This document shows, in pieces, positions 53,140-61,897 of a stretch of DNA of 64,000 bases (position 1 is its first letter; the number at the start of each line of letters is the position of its first letter). The stretch covers positions 112,845-176,844 of the forward strand of contig SVFC01000003.1 in assembly GCA_015057035.1 (NCBI GenBank). Direction: 5' to 3'. The position numbers were made by a program, and so were the translations under genes. A model generated the notes under the pieces. That model saw only the letters and a list, made by a program, of their open reading frames with translations. It did no database searches and was not told the origin of the DNA. This DNA is from Lachnospiraceae bacterium (lineage in GTDB: Bacteria; Bacillota; Clostridia; Lachnospirales; Lachnospiraceae).

Positions 53140-54396
53140 ATGAGAAAGATTGAATTACTATGTCCAGCAAGTAGTCTGGAAGTGTTAAAAATTGCTGTAA
53201 TCTTCGGTGCAGACGCAGTATATATTGGTGGTGAAGCCTTTGGCCTTCGTGCAAAGGCGAAGAATTTCTCCTTGGAAGAAATGGCAGAAGGAATCAAGTT
53301 CGCTCACGACCATGGGGTAAAAGTATACGTAACAGCTAACATCCTTGCACATAATTATGACCTAGATGGAGTTCGTACTTATTTTGAAGAACTTCGTGAT
53401 ATGAAGCCAGACAGACCAGATGGTCTCATTATTGCAGATCCAGCTATTTTTATGCTGGCAAAAGAAATCTGCCCAGAAATCGAACGTCACATCAGTACCC
53501 AGGCAAATAATACAAACTATGGAACCTTCAAGTTCTGGTGGGAAATGGGGGCAAAACGTGTAGTAACGGCTCGTGAATTATCTTTGCGCGAAATTAAAGA
53601 AATCCGCGACAACATTCCAGAAGATATGGATATCGAAACCTTTATTCATGGTGCAATGTGTATCTCTTATTCTGGAAGATGCTTGCTGTCTAACTACTTT
53701 ACAGGAAGAGATGCTAACAAGGGAGCTTGTACTCATCCATGTCGTTGGAAATATTCTGTTGTGGAAGAAAAACGTCCAGGTGAATATTTCCCAGTATATG
53801 AAAATGAACGCGGAACCTATATCTTCAATTCAAAGGATTTGTGTATGATTGAACATATTCCAGATTTGATTGAAGCAGGAATCGACAGCTACAAGATTGA
53901 AGGACGTATGAAAACCGCTCTCTATGTGGCAACTGTTGCCCGTACTTATCGCAAGGCCATTGATGATTATCTGGAATCTCCAGAAAAATATCAGAAGAAT
54001 ATGCCTTGGTACTTAGATCAGATTAGCAACTGTACTTACCGTCAGTTCACTACTGGTTTCTTCTATGGAAAACCATCGGAAGAAACACAGATTTACGATA
54101 ACAATACTTATGAAAAGGGCTATACCTACCTTGGTATTGTTGGTCCTAAGAATGAAGATGGTATGTATCGTATTGAACAGCGTAATAAGTTTTCTGTTGG
54201 GGAAGTAATCGAAGTTATGAAACCAAATGGAGATAACATTGAAGTGACCGTTCGTCGTCTTGTAGATGAAAAAGGTCAGGAAATGGAATCTTGTCCACAT
54301 CCACAGCAGGTCTTCTATGTAGATCTTGGAATCGAATTGGATGAGTATGATATCTTAAGACGTCAGGAAGAGGATACAGCAATTGCACTGGATTAA
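53140..54396 (+). CDS. trhP: U32 family peptidase-like tRNA hydroxylation protein (TrhP/YrrO-like)
   Basis: 418 residues. TIM-barrel start (ELLCPASSLEVLKIA, FGADAVYIGG) and the U32 signature region ETFIHGAMCISYSGRCLLS with several cysteines (C-x6-C, then ACTHPCRW) expected to hold an Fe-S cluster. Members next to trmR act in prephenate-dependent hydroxylation of tRNA uridine 34, not in proteolysis. Its length matches the longer Bacillus paralogue YrrO, and no second short copy is present. ATG 53140 is preferred over TTG 53128 because of GAGG spacing. Confidence 0.9.
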   Translation: MRKIELLCPASSLEVLKIAVIFGADAVYIGGEAFGLRAKAKNFSLEEMAEGIKFAHDHGVKVYVTANILAHNYDLDGVRTYFEELRDMKPDRPDGLIIADPAIFMLAKEICPEIERHISTQANNTNYGTFKFWWEMGAKRVVTARELSLREIKEIRDNIPEDMDIETFIHGAMCISYSGRCLLSNYFTGRDANKGACTHPCRWKYSVVEEKRPGEYFPVYENERGTYIFNSKDLCMIEHIPDLIEAGIDSYKIEGRMKTALYVATVARTYRKAIDDYLESPEKYQKNMPWYLDQISNCTYRQFTTGFFYGKPSEETQIYDNNTYEKGYTYLGIVGPKNEDGMYRIEQRNKFSVGEVIEVMKPNGDNIEVTVRRLVDEKGQEMESCPHPQQVFYVDLGIELDEYDILRRQEEDTAIALD

Positions 54397-54414
54397 TATT
54401 TGAATAAAAATGTG

Positions 54415-54446
54415 ACAGGCACACCCTTGAGAGGTGTGCCTGTTTT
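54415..54446 (+). terminator. Terminator after the U32 gene
   Basis: 11-bp stem ACAGGCACACC (54415-54425) with GGTGTGCCTGT (54433-54443) and a short T-run. Confidence 0.8.
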
Positions 54447-54460
54447 CGCTGTAAATAGTT

Positions 54461-54697
54461 CTACTTATGATGAAAATCGAAAAAATTCTTTACTTCTACA
54501 TCTAAAACTTCTGAAATCTTAAATAATAATTCTAAGGAGATAGATGTCGGCATATTTGGTGCCTCAATATTACTGAGGTGAGTCCTACTGACATCTATCT
54601 GTTCTGCTAGTGTTATCTGAGACAATCCCTTAAGTTTTCTATAGTAAGCAACCTTTAATCCGATTTCTTTGTAGTGTTGTGTATATTTCTCGTTCAT
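54461..54697 (-). CDS. XRE/Cro-type helix-turn-helix regulator
   Basis: 78 residues, essentially one HTH domain: LKVAYYRKLKGLSQITLAEQ as helices 1-2 and DVSRTHLSNIE as the recognition region. No effector domain. RBS GGAGGG. Such small regulators often control an adjacent accessory gene. Here the divergent neighbour is a broken gene. The upstream region has a TTGCATATGCAA palindrome (54778-54789) that may be its operator. Confidence 0.88.
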   Translation of the reverse strand: MNEKYTQHYKEIGLKVAYYRKLKGLSQITLAEQIDVSRTHLSNIEAPNMPTSISLELLFKISEVLDVEVKNFFDFHHK

Positions 54698-54966
54698 ATG
54701 TCCCTCCGTTCATTATCCCCTACGTGTGACATTTATAGTGTAGTAATTTATGGAGTTGGAATAAACAACATAAAAGATTGCATATGCAAAGTAAAATATT
54801 GCAAAATATGTCGAAATATGGTAAATTTTTAACGTATAATGTGGTGCAATTTTACGAAAAATCCGTAAATGCTTGTACTATTTTATGGAAAATGTATAAA
54901 ACTTGGGGATAAACGGGATGATAATTAATTTAATTAAGAAAACACAGATGTTCTCATTAGCATTAC

Positions 54967-55516
54967 TTGTATGCAAAAGGAGAAGAAGTATTTTGTGTTA
55001 ACTGTGGACAAGTAAACTTTGTAGAGGTAGATTCAAGTGCCCAAGAAGCTGTTTCTGAAGAACCATCCAATAAAAAATCATGGAAGAGTGTTGTAATAGG
55101 GATTGTTGCAGTTATTGCCTTCATTATAATTAGTAGTGTTGGAGAGAACTTCTTTGACAATTATTTACACAAAATTACGACAGAAAATTCAGGAGTAGAA
55201 TATACACCTGGAACGGTTTCTGGTAATACCTATGTGAACGAGTGGGCTGAAATTAGCGTTACAGTTGCTTATATTATACATCATCACAGGAAACTCTTTT
55301 GCTATTCTGGTAGAAGATGTAAATCTTGCATCTAAGGTGGATGAAAAAGAATATTGTGAACTCTTTATTGAGAATATGGAAGAATCCATTGAGAAATATG
55401 AAGCTTGTCCTCCAGAATTCGTTGTATTAGAAAAAGGGAGCAAGCCAGAATGCAGAAGATATAAAAGAAATGATTTTATTTGTCCAACCTTTGAACGAAT
55501 CGAAATAGGTTTATAA
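54967..55516 (+). pseudogene. Frameshifted zinc-ribbon membrane protein gene
   Basis: Two overlapping frames read as one protein. The first (54967-55335) has a CVNCGQ half zinc ribbon, an acidic linker and a membrane helix (about residues 43-60). The second (55265-55516) continues with a coherent charged domain (ITGNSFAILVEDVNLASKVDEK). The frame switch falls near 55275-55290, by an ATCATC repeat. The 5' end is also damaged: a TAG at 54958 cuts off where the first CxxC of the ribbon should be, and no RBS-ATG is visible. Either a sequencing error or real decay; I favour decay because two lesions are present. Confidence 0.65.
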
Positions 55517-55519
55517 TAA

Positions 55520-55548
55520 GACCCTCGTGGCACTCCACGAGGGTCTCT
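55520..55548. terminator. Bidirectional terminator between the pseudogene and the Rpn gene
   Basis: Perfect 11-bp GC-rich stem (55520-55530 with 55535-55545) around CACT, followed by a pyrimidine-rich stretch. Confidence 0.7.
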
Positions 55549-55557
55549 TCATCCTAG

Positions 55558-56421
55558 TCATTTTTCATCATGCAATTCTTTCACAACTTCTAATGGTAAT
55601 CCAACATGTTCGGCAATAAATTCGTCAGCAAGAAGTCCCAAAAGACTCTTGGCAATTGAAATTTTTGCTGTTTCCATACCTTGGGTAACACCCTGTGCAA
55701 CGCCTTGCGCGATTCCAGCCTCAACACCGTCCTGATACATCATCTGTCCTAATCTTGTCATTCCCACAGCCTCCTTCAATTGTTCTGTTGTAACTGAATC
55801 TAAAAATTTTTCTGCCATGGCATATACCACCGCTTCGATTTTATCTGCCTCAGGGACTGTATCCCGGGCAAGTCTTGTAATAGCCAATGCCTGAACTACT
55901 CGCTCTTTTTGTGGCATATCACCACCCATCAGAGAGCAGAGTGTAAGTGGGACCAAATCCTCTTTGGTGAGAGATTGTCCTGCTTGTAGTTTTGCATTGA
56001 TATTATCAAAGACTTCTTCGACGCGTTTTCCTTTCATAATTATAGGATGCACACGATATGTGTTTAATCCGGAGGAAAATTCGGTTTTGGGATTTTTAAT
56101 TTCTCCAGAGTAAAGTACATATGTGTAGACATCAACATCGTGTTGGTAACTGGTAAGTGCTTCGTAAGAACGGAAGCGCTTCAAATCCTTGATTCCGCCA
56201 TCCGTACTTTGGAACTCGAAATGTTTCCAGGTTCCGTCGTCCATAACAAGATTGAAATCTTGAAATAGTTTTTGTAGTTCCAAATGAACTAATTCAGTCG
56301 GACCAAATCCGACGACCTTGCCTTCGATATTGAAGTAAGGCAATAACTCGTCAGCAAAAAATTGCATTGAGGTTTTTAGTGCGGCATCTTCTACTTGCCA
56401 CAACTCTTTGGTATCTCCCAT
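55558..56421 (-). CDS. Rpn/PD-(D/E)XK-type nuclease (transposase-like)
   Basis: 287 residues. An N-terminal nuclease-like domain, with a probable active-site core at VMDDGTWKHFEFQS (Asp, then Glu-x-Gln), followed by helical regions and a C-terminal stretch with GIAQGVAQGVTQG repeats. This matches the Rpn family of recombination-promoting nucleases, annotated as putative transposases and common in Lachnospiraceae. RBS AAGGGAG. An incomplete relative lies on the opposite strand nearby (56812-57030), pointing to mobility or duplication. Confidence 0.82.
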   Translation of the reverse strand: MGDTKELWQVEDAALKTSMQFFADELLPYFNIEGKVVGFGPTELVHLELQKLFQDFNLVMDDGTWKHFEFQSTDGGIKDLKRFRSYEALTSYQHDVDVYTYVLYSGEIKNPKTEFSSGLNTYRVHPIIMKGKRVEEVFDNINAKLQAGQSLTKEDLVPLTLCSLMGGDMPQKERVVQALAITRLARDTVPEADKIEAVVYAMAEKFLDSVTTEQLKEAVGMTRLGQMMYQDGVEAGIAQGVAQGVTQGMETAKISIAKSLLGLLADEFIAEHVGLPLEVVKELHDEK

Positions 56422-56462
56422 AGTCTCCCTTCTGTAAACACTATAGAAAATCCTCTACAAGA

Positions 56463-56491
56463 ATTATACGGGAAAAATGTGCAACAAACAA
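56463..56491 (-). promoter_or_regulatory. Predicted promoter of the Rpn-type gene
   Basis: On the minus strand TTGTTT (56491-56486), 17-bp spacer, TATAAT (56468-56463), about 40 bp before the start codon. Confidence 0.5.
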
Positions 56492-56811
56492 TGGTTTACG
56501 TAAATTTCTTTTTGCTATTCAATTGTATTTTCTAATTGGAATTCGTCCCGAATAAATCTCTCAAAGATGTGGGTAGAAATCGAACTAGAGGTGTATGGCT
56601 TCCTGCCATACGATAGACTCTCGATAAAATAATAAATATAATAATGCATAATCCTGCAGATGATTTTCTATATACATCATCTGTTGATAAATGTATCATA
56701 ACAGATACAAATAATAAATGCAACCTTTTGGTAATATTTTATTGGCCAAAATCTTGAATATTTCCAATATATAAATTATAATTGGACCAGGTGAATGGAG
56801 GTAAAGCAGAT
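56492..56811. other. AT-rich intergenic region with small inverted repeats
   Basis: No gene supported. It contains GTATGGC-TTCCT-GCCATAC (56593-56611) and CAGATGA / TCATCTG (56657-56663 / 56677-56683). The region may be scarred from loss of the 5' part of the Rpn-like remnant that follows. The open frames here have no RBS or recognisable content. Confidence 0.4.
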
Positions 56812-57030
56812 ATGTGTCAGGCAATTAAAGATTTGATGGAAGATAGCAGAATAGAGGGAATAGAACAAGGGATAGAACAAGGGATAGAACAAGGAGTAGA
56901 ACAAGGTATAGAAGCAAACAAGCTTGCCAATGCTAAGAATTTGCTTGACGTGCTCTCAGATGAAGTGATTGCAGAAAAAATCGGACTTCCAATTAGTAAG
57001 GTTCAGGAATTGCGCGCTGAGGCACAATAG
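56812..57030 (+). pseudogene. C-terminal remnant of a second Rpn-type protein
   Basis: 72 codons from ATG 56812 (with GGAGG upstream). It reads MCQAIKDLMEDSR, then GIEQ repeats, then a helical tail NLLDVLSDEVIAEKIGLPIS that mirrors the tail of the Rpn gene at 55558-56421. The nuclease domain is missing, so it is probably a leftover, although RBS and start look usable and a small protein could still be made. Confidence 0.65.
56857..56904 (+). repeat. Four 12-bp tandem repeats inside the Rpn remnant
   Basis: Units GGRRTAGAACAA encode Gly-(Ile/Val)-Glu-Gln four times, followed by a degenerate fifth unit. In-frame, coding, and typical of the variable-length linker of this protein family. Confidence 0.85.
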
Positions 57031-57049
57031 AATAAGAATAAAATAAAGT

Positions 57050-57080
57050 ATAGCCTGTGACTTAGTCACAGGCTATTGTT
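57050..57080. terminator. Terminator between the Rpn remnant and aroC
   Basis: Perfect 11-bp stem ATAGCCTGTGA (57050-57060) with TCACAGGCTAT (57066-57076). The T-run is poor on both sides. Confidence 0.6.
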
Positions 57081-57097
57081 ACTCAGAAACAAAGTCT

Positions 57098-58219
57098 CTA
57101 TTTATAAAATTCTAAAATCTTATCCATTCTGCTTCCCATATTCTCCAGCACCGCATCCAGAATGGTAATCGCAGCCATTGCTTCTACCACTACTACAGCT
57201 CTAGGTACAATAATCGGATCGTGTCTTCCTTTGATCGCAATCTCAATTTCTTCACCATCTTTATTCACTGTCTTTTGAACCGAAGCAATAGAAGGAGTTG
57301 GTTTAATTGCTACACGCATAGTAAGTGGTGCGCTGTCTGTCATACCGCCGAGAGTTCCGCCAGAATGATTTGTTGCTTTAGCGATTCTGCCTTTGCTAGA
57401 ACTTGTAGTACAAGAATCAGCAACACAAAACGCATCGTTATTCTCCAAACCAGTCGCTCTCGCCACATCAAATCCATCCCCAATCTCAAATCCCTTCACA
57501 GAACCAATAGAAAACATGGCTTTGGCGAGATTAGCATCAATCTTATCAAAGACTGGTTCGCCTAATCCCACAGGAAGTCCAGTAACTTCACAGTAGATAA
57601 CACCACCGCAGGAATTTTTCTCTGCAATGAGTTCTTCCAAATAAGAGGCGGCAGAAGCAGCTGCCACTGCATCTGGCATATATAAACTGTTGTTATAAAT
57701 CTCGTTAACAGAGAAGCGTGACTTATCAATGGACACAGGCCCGATAGATTCGGAGTATGTCAGGAAGTCAATTCCCATTTCGTTCAATAATTTCACAGCA
57801 ATGGCACCGGCAGCAACACGGCCAATGGTCTCTCGACCAGAAGAACGTCCGCCACCACGGTAGTCGCGGAAGCCATACTTCTCATCGAATGGATAATCAG
57901 CATGTCCTGGGCGATAATAGGTTGCAATATCGCCATAATCACGGGAACGCTGGTCCTCGTTCCAAACCACCATAGAGATTGGCGTGCCTGTGGTTTTTCC
58001 TTCAAATACACCAGAGAGGATTTCCACAGTGTCGCTTTCTTTTCTAGGAGTTGTGAACTTTGACTGACCTGGTTTTCTGCGATTTAGGAAAATCTGAATG
58101 TCTTCTTCGCAGAGAGGGAGCCCTGCTGGGCAACCGTCTACTACAACACCGATGGCTTTGCCATGGGATTCGCCCCAGGTAGTGATTTTAAAAAGTTTTC
58201 CAAATGATGAGCCTGCCAT
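57098..58219 (-). CDS. aroC: Chorismate synthase
   Basis: FMN-dependent enzyme removing phosphate from EPSP to give chorismate, the branch point of aromatic amino acid synthesis. 373 residues with the family signatures GESHGKAIGVVVDGCPAG near the N-terminus, YRGGGRSSGRETIGRVAAGA in the middle, and HDPIIVPRAVVV at the end. An in-frame ATG at 58234 has no RBS, while ATG 58219 follows GCGAGGT. Stands alone, divergent from tgt. Confidence 0.97.
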   Translation of the reverse strand: MAGSSFGKLFKITTWGESHGKAIGVVVDGCPAGLPLCEEDIQIFLNRRKPGQSKFTTPRKESDTVEILSGVFEGKTTGTPISMVVWNEDQRSRDYGDIATYYRPGHADYPFDEKYGFRDYRGGGRSSGRETIGRVAAGAIAVKLLNEMGIDFLTYSESIGPVSIDKSRFSVNEIYNNSLYMPDAVAAASAASYLEELIAEKNSCGGVIYCEVTGLPVGLGEPVFDKIDANLAKAMFSIGSVKGFEIGDGFDVARATGLENNDAFCVADSCTTSSSKGRIAKATNHSGGTLGGMTDSAPLTMRVAIKPTPSIASVQKTVNKDGEEIEIAIKGRHDPIIVPRAVVVVEAMAAITILDAVLENMGSRMDKILEFYK

Positions 58220-58290
58220 AAAAGTACCTCGCATTTCTTGGATTTACGACTTATCTTGTGTTTCACAAAAATCGTAAGTAATTATCTTCA

Positions 58291-58320
58291 ATTATAGATA
58301 AAATGTCCTTGAATCGTCAA
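58291..58320 (-). promoter_or_regulatory. aroC promoter
   Basis: On the minus strand TTGACG (58320-58315), 18-bp spacer, TATAAT (58296-58291). Confidence 0.6.
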
Positions 58321-58373
58321 GAATATTATGGTAGACTTCTCAAGCAAAATGTATAGAATTTCAACTGCATTTT

Positions 58374-58382
58374 TGTTATAAT
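58374..58382 (+). promoter_or_regulatory. Extended -10 promoter of tgt
   Basis: TGT-TATAAT at 58374-58382 (TG one base before the -10). The -35 region is poor, as allowed for extended -10 promoters. Confidence 0.5.
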
Positions 58383-58454
58383 ATAAAAAATTAGAGATTC
58401 ATTCGAAATCTAGAAAACAGAAGAAATCAGATAGATAGAAAGAGAGTATAACTT

Positions 58455-59597
58455 ATGGCAACATATGAATTATTAAAAGAAGAAGGACGTGCAAAACGTG
58501 GTGTGTTCCACACGGTGCACGGTGATATACAGACACCAGTATTCATGAACGTGGGTACTGTAGCAGCCATCAAAGGTGCGGTGTCAACACAGGACTTAAA
58601 AGATGTAAAATGTCAGGTGGAATTATCCAACACCTATCATCTTCATGTTCGTACTGGAGACAAGCTGATTAAAGAAGTGGGTGGTCTTCACAAATTTATG
58701 GTGTGGGACAGACCAATTCTTACAGACTCTGGCGGATTTCAGGTATTTTCCTTAGCAGGACTTCGCAAAATCAAAGAAGAAGGTGTGTACTTCAATTCTC
58801 ATATTGATGGTCGCAAGATTTTTATGGGACCAGAAGAAAGTATGCAGATTCAGTCCAACCTTGGTTCTACCATTGCAATGGCGTTTGATGAATGTCCATC
58901 CAGTGTGGCAGAACGTAAATATGTAGAAGACTCTGTAGCCAGAACTACCCGTTGGTTAGAACGCTGTAAAAAAGAAATGGCTCGCTTAAACAGTCTGGAA
59001 GATACTGTAAATAAAGAACAGTTATTATTCGGCATCAATCAGGGAGCGATTTTTGATGATATTCGTATCGATCATGCAAAACGTATTTCCGAAATGGATT
59101 TGGATGGCTATGCCGTAGGTGGTCTTGCGGTAGGAGAGTCCCACGAAGAGATGTATCATGTACTTGATGTAACAGTACCACATCTTCCTAAGAATAAGCC
59201 AACTTACCTTATGGGTGTAGGTACACCAGCAAATATCTTAGAAGGTGTAGAACGTGGCGTGGATTTCTTTGACTGCGTATATCCTACCAGAAATGGTCGT
59301 CACGGACATTTGTACACCAATCAGGGCAAGATTAACCTGTTCAATCAGAAGTATGAAAAAGACATGCGTCCAATCGAAGAAGGATGCCAGTGTCCAGCCT
59401 GCAAGCATTATAGCAGAGCCTATATCCGCCATTTGTTAAAAGCAAAAGAAATGCTTGGTATGAGACTTTGTGTACTTCATAACCTGTACTTCTATAATAC
59501 AATGATGGAAGAAATCAGAGACGCTCTTGATGAAGGTCGCTTCCATGCATACAAAGAAGAAAAACTCTACGGCATGACACAGGGCTCTAAGCAGTAG
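58455..59597 (+). CDS. tgt: Queuine tRNA-ribosyltransferase (tRNA-guanine transglycosylase)
   Basis: Exchanges guanine 34 in GUN-anticodon tRNAs for the queuosine precursor. 380 residues: the active-site DSGGFQVFSL block, the substrate loop VYPTRNGRHGHLY, and the zinc site CQCPAC with a downstream His (YIRHLLKA). yajC follows, a very common tgt-yajC arrangement. queA is not adjacent here. Confidence 0.97.
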   Translation: MATYELLKEEGRAKRGVFHTVHGDIQTPVFMNVGTVAAIKGAVSTQDLKDVKCQVELSNTYHLHVRTGDKLIKEVGGLHKFMVWDRPILTDSGGFQVFSLAGLRKIKEEGVYFNSHIDGRKIFMGPEESMQIQSNLGSTIAMAFDECPSSVAERKYVEDSVARTTRWLERCKKEMARLNSLEDTVNKEQLLFGINQGAIFDDIRIDHAKRISEMDLDGYAVGGLAVGESHEEMYHVLDVTVPHLPKNKPTYLMGVGTPANILEGVERGVDFFDCVYPTRNGRHGHLYTNQGKINLFNQKYEKDMRPIEEGCQCPACKHYSRAYIRHLLKAKEMLGMRLCVLHNLYFYNTMMEEIRDALDEGRFHAYKEEKLYGMTQGSKQ

Positions 59598-59677
59598 TAA
59601 GTTCTTAAACTTTTATAAAATCGTGGAAAAAGGCAGAAAAAACCCACAAAAATCGGCAAAAACCCTTGGAAAAGGAC

Positions 59678-59706
59678 TTGCTCCAAGTGGAATTTTTTAG
59701 TATACT
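59678..59706 (+). promoter_or_regulatory. Predicted yajC promoter
   Basis: TTGCTC (59678-59683), 17-bp spacer, TATACT (59701-59706). CTTGGA/TCCAAG (59665-59670 / 59682-59687) followed by ATTTTTT could also form a weak tgt terminator overlapping it. Confidence 0.45.
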
Positions 59707-59740
59707 TGATTAGATAGTTATATTACAGGAGGAACAATTG

Positions 59741-60064
59741 ATGTTTTATTCAATTTTAGCAGAACAGGCACAGCCAGGAATGGGTGAACTTTTAATTTCA
59801 ACAATCCTTCCATTTGCATTCGTAATCGCAATCATGTACTTCATGATGATTCGTCCACAGCAGAAGGAACAGAAGAAAAAAGACTTAATGCTTAAGGAAT
59901 TAGCAGTAGGAGATACTGTTCTTACAACAAGCGGTTTCTACGGAACAATTATTGATATTACAGATGATACAGTAATCGTAGAATTCGGTAACAACAGAAA
60001 CTGCCGTATCCCAATGCAGAAGGCAGCAGTAGCAATGGTTGAAAAACCAGAAGATGCTCAGTAA
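59741..60064 (+). CDS. yajC: Preprotein translocase subunit YajC
   Basis: 107 residues. One N-terminal membrane helix (about 15-37), then the YajC signature MMIRPQQKEQKKKDLML and the soluble domain GDTVLTTSGFYGTI. It associates with SecDF at the Sec translocon; secD/secF are not adjacent in this window. ATG 59741 follows AGGAGG at 8 nt (a TTG at 59738 is less likely). Confidence 0.96.
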   Translation: MFYSILAEQAQPGMGELLISTILPFAFVIAIMYFMMIRPQQKEQKKKDLMLKELAVGDTVLTTSGFYGTIIDITDDTVIVEFGNNRNCRIPMQKAAVAMVEKPEDAQ

Positions 60065-60075
60065 AAAAGAAGAGT

Positions 60076-60113
60076 AATAAGAGGTTGTCATTGCGATAAC
60101 CTCTTATTTTTTC
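60076..60113 (+). terminator. Terminator after yajC
   Basis: 11-bp stem AATAAGAGGTT (60076-60086) with AACCTCTTATT (60098-60108) and a T-run. Confidence 0.85.
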
Positions 60114-60157
60114 TATATGCAGTAGCATATTAATATAAGAAAGTGATTTTAGACTTT

Positions 60158-61897
60158 ATGAAAAAGATTCTATACTTTTTAAAGGACTATAAAAAAGAAT
60201 CCGTTATTGCACCGCTTTTTAAGATGCTAGAGGCAATCTTTGAGCTGATTGTTCCATTAGTTGTGGCACAGATTATTGATATTGGTATTGCAAATGCAGA
60301 CAAAACCTATATTTTCGGCAGATGTGGCATTCTGATTCTGCTAGCGGTAATCGGCCTAGTATGTGCCATCAGCGCTCAGTATTTTGCGGCAAAGGCGGCA
60401 GTAGGTTTTGCAACACAGCTTAGAAGTGCATTGTTTGCTCATATCCAGAAACTGTCCTTTACAGATTTGGATCAGATTGGAACCTCCACACTGATTACCC
60501 GTATGACCAGTGATATGAATCAGTTGCAGTCTGGAGTAAATATGGTGCTGCGACTTTTCATGCGTTCACCATTCGTAGTGTTCGGTGCTATGATTATGGC
60601 ATTTACCGTAGATGTGAAGGCAGCAATGGTATTCGTGGTTGCGATTCCATTGTTATCTGTAGTAGTTTTTGGTGTAATGCTCATTACCATTCCGTTATAC
60701 AAAAAGGTACAGGCAGCTTTAGACCGCGTGCTTGGCAAGACTCGTGAAAACTTGTCTGGTGCAAGAGTGATCCGTGCTTTTAACAAAGAACAGCAGGAAA
60801 TTGAAGAATTTAATGAAAGCAATGAGATTCTTACTAATCTTCAGTTATTGGTAGGTAGAATATCGGCGCTTATGAATCCGCTGACACTTATCATCGTAAA
60901 TGCGGCTACCATTGTTATCATTTGGATTGGCGCTAGAGAAGTATTTGACGGTGCGCTTAGTCAGGGTGATGTTGTGGCTTTGGTAAGTTATATGTCACAG
61001 ATTCTTGTGGAACTTGTAAAACTTGCCAATCTTATTATTTTAATTACCAAAGCGGTGGCCTGTGGCAATCGTGTGGCAGATGTGTTGGGCAGAGAATCTT
61101 CTCTGCAGGAAAATGCCACAACACCAGTTGTGACGGATGCTAATTCACCTATGGTGGAATTTAAAAATGTCTCTATGAATTATGGCAAGAGTGAGGAAGA
61201 GGCTCTGAGCAACATTACCTTTACCGCGGAAAAAGGTCAGACCATTGGTATCATTGGTGGTACTGGTTCAGGAAAAAGTACCCTGGTACATCTGATTCCA
61301 CGTTTCTATGATGTGTCCAAAGGTTGTGTGTTTATTGCGGGAACCGATGTAAAAAAATACCCGCTCATCCAGCTCCGTGAAAAAGTAGGAATCGTCCAGC
61401 AAAAGGCGGTTCTGTTCCATGGTACCATCGCAGAGAACCTTCGTTGGGGTAATGCCAATGCCACAGAAGAAGAACTTTGGAAAGCCATTGAGATTGCTCA
61501 GGCAACCGACGTGGTAAAAGGCAAAGAAGATGGATTAAACCATATGGTAGAGCAGGCAGGACGCAACCTGTCTGGTGGACAGAGACAGCGACTTACCATC
61601 GCCCGTGCCCTTGTAAAAAATCCTGACATTTTAATCTTGGATGACAGTGCTTCGGCGCTAGACTTTGCAACCGATGCAAAACTTCGTATGGCACTGAAAA
61701 CCATTGCAGAAAATAGAACGATTTTTATCGTATCCCAGCGAACCTCCTCCATTCAGCACGCGGACAAGATTATTGTGTTGGATGACGGCGAAGCAGTGGG
61801 AATGGGAACCCACACCGAACTCTTAGAATCCTGCGAGGTTTATCGTGAAATCTATGATTCACAATTCAAACAGGAGGAAAGGGGGGGCTTCTCATGA
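60158..61897 (+). CDS. Heterodimeric ABC exporter, half with degenerate ATPase site
   Basis: 579 residues, type I exporter half: six membrane helices (about 10-310) and a nucleotide-binding domain with Walker A GGTGSGKST and signature LSGGQ. Walker B ends in DD (LILDDSAS) instead of DE, and the H-loop histidine is Gln (IVSQRTSS), so its own catalytic residues are degenerate. This is typical of one partner of LmrCD/TM287-288-like multidrug exporters. A GTG at 60143 is possible; ATG 60158 gives the usual N-terminus, though neither has a strong RBS. The partner gene overlaps by 4 bp. Confidence 0.9.
   Translation: MKKILYFLKDYKKESVIAPLFKMLEAIFELIVPLVVAQIIDIGIANADKTYIFGRCGILILLAVIGLVCAISAQYFAAKAAVGFATQLRSALFAHIQKLSFTDLDQIGTSTLITRMTSDMNQLQSGVNMVLRLFMRSPFVVFGAMIMAFTVDVKAAMVFVVAIPLLSVVVFGVMLITIPLYKKVQAALDRVLGKTRENLSGARVIRAFNKEQQEIEEFNESNEILTNLQLLVGRISALMNPLTLIIVNAATIVIIWIGAREVFDGALSQGDVVALVSYMSQILVELVKLANLIILITKAVACGNRVADVLGRESSLQENATTPVVTDANSPMVEFKNVSMNYGKSEEEALSNITFTAEKGQTIGIIGGTGSGKSTLVHLIPRFYDVSKGCVFIAGTDVKKYPLIQLREKVGIVQQKAVLFHGTIAENLRWGNANATEEELWKAIEIAQATDVVKGKEDGLNHMVEQAGRNLSGGQRQRLTIARALVKNPDILILDDSASALDFATDAKLRMALKTIAENRTIFIVSQRTSSIQHADKIIVLDDGEAVGMGTHTELLESCEVYREIYDSQFKQEERGGFS

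Noticed and set aside
56532..56723. Minus-strand open frame in the AT-rich gap before the Rpn remnant
   Set aside because: No RBS and no recognisable domain; probably chance.
56857..56904. Short tandem repeats considered as a CRISPR-like array
   Set aside because: Units are 12 bp, contiguous, in frame and encode GIEQ; there are no spacers.
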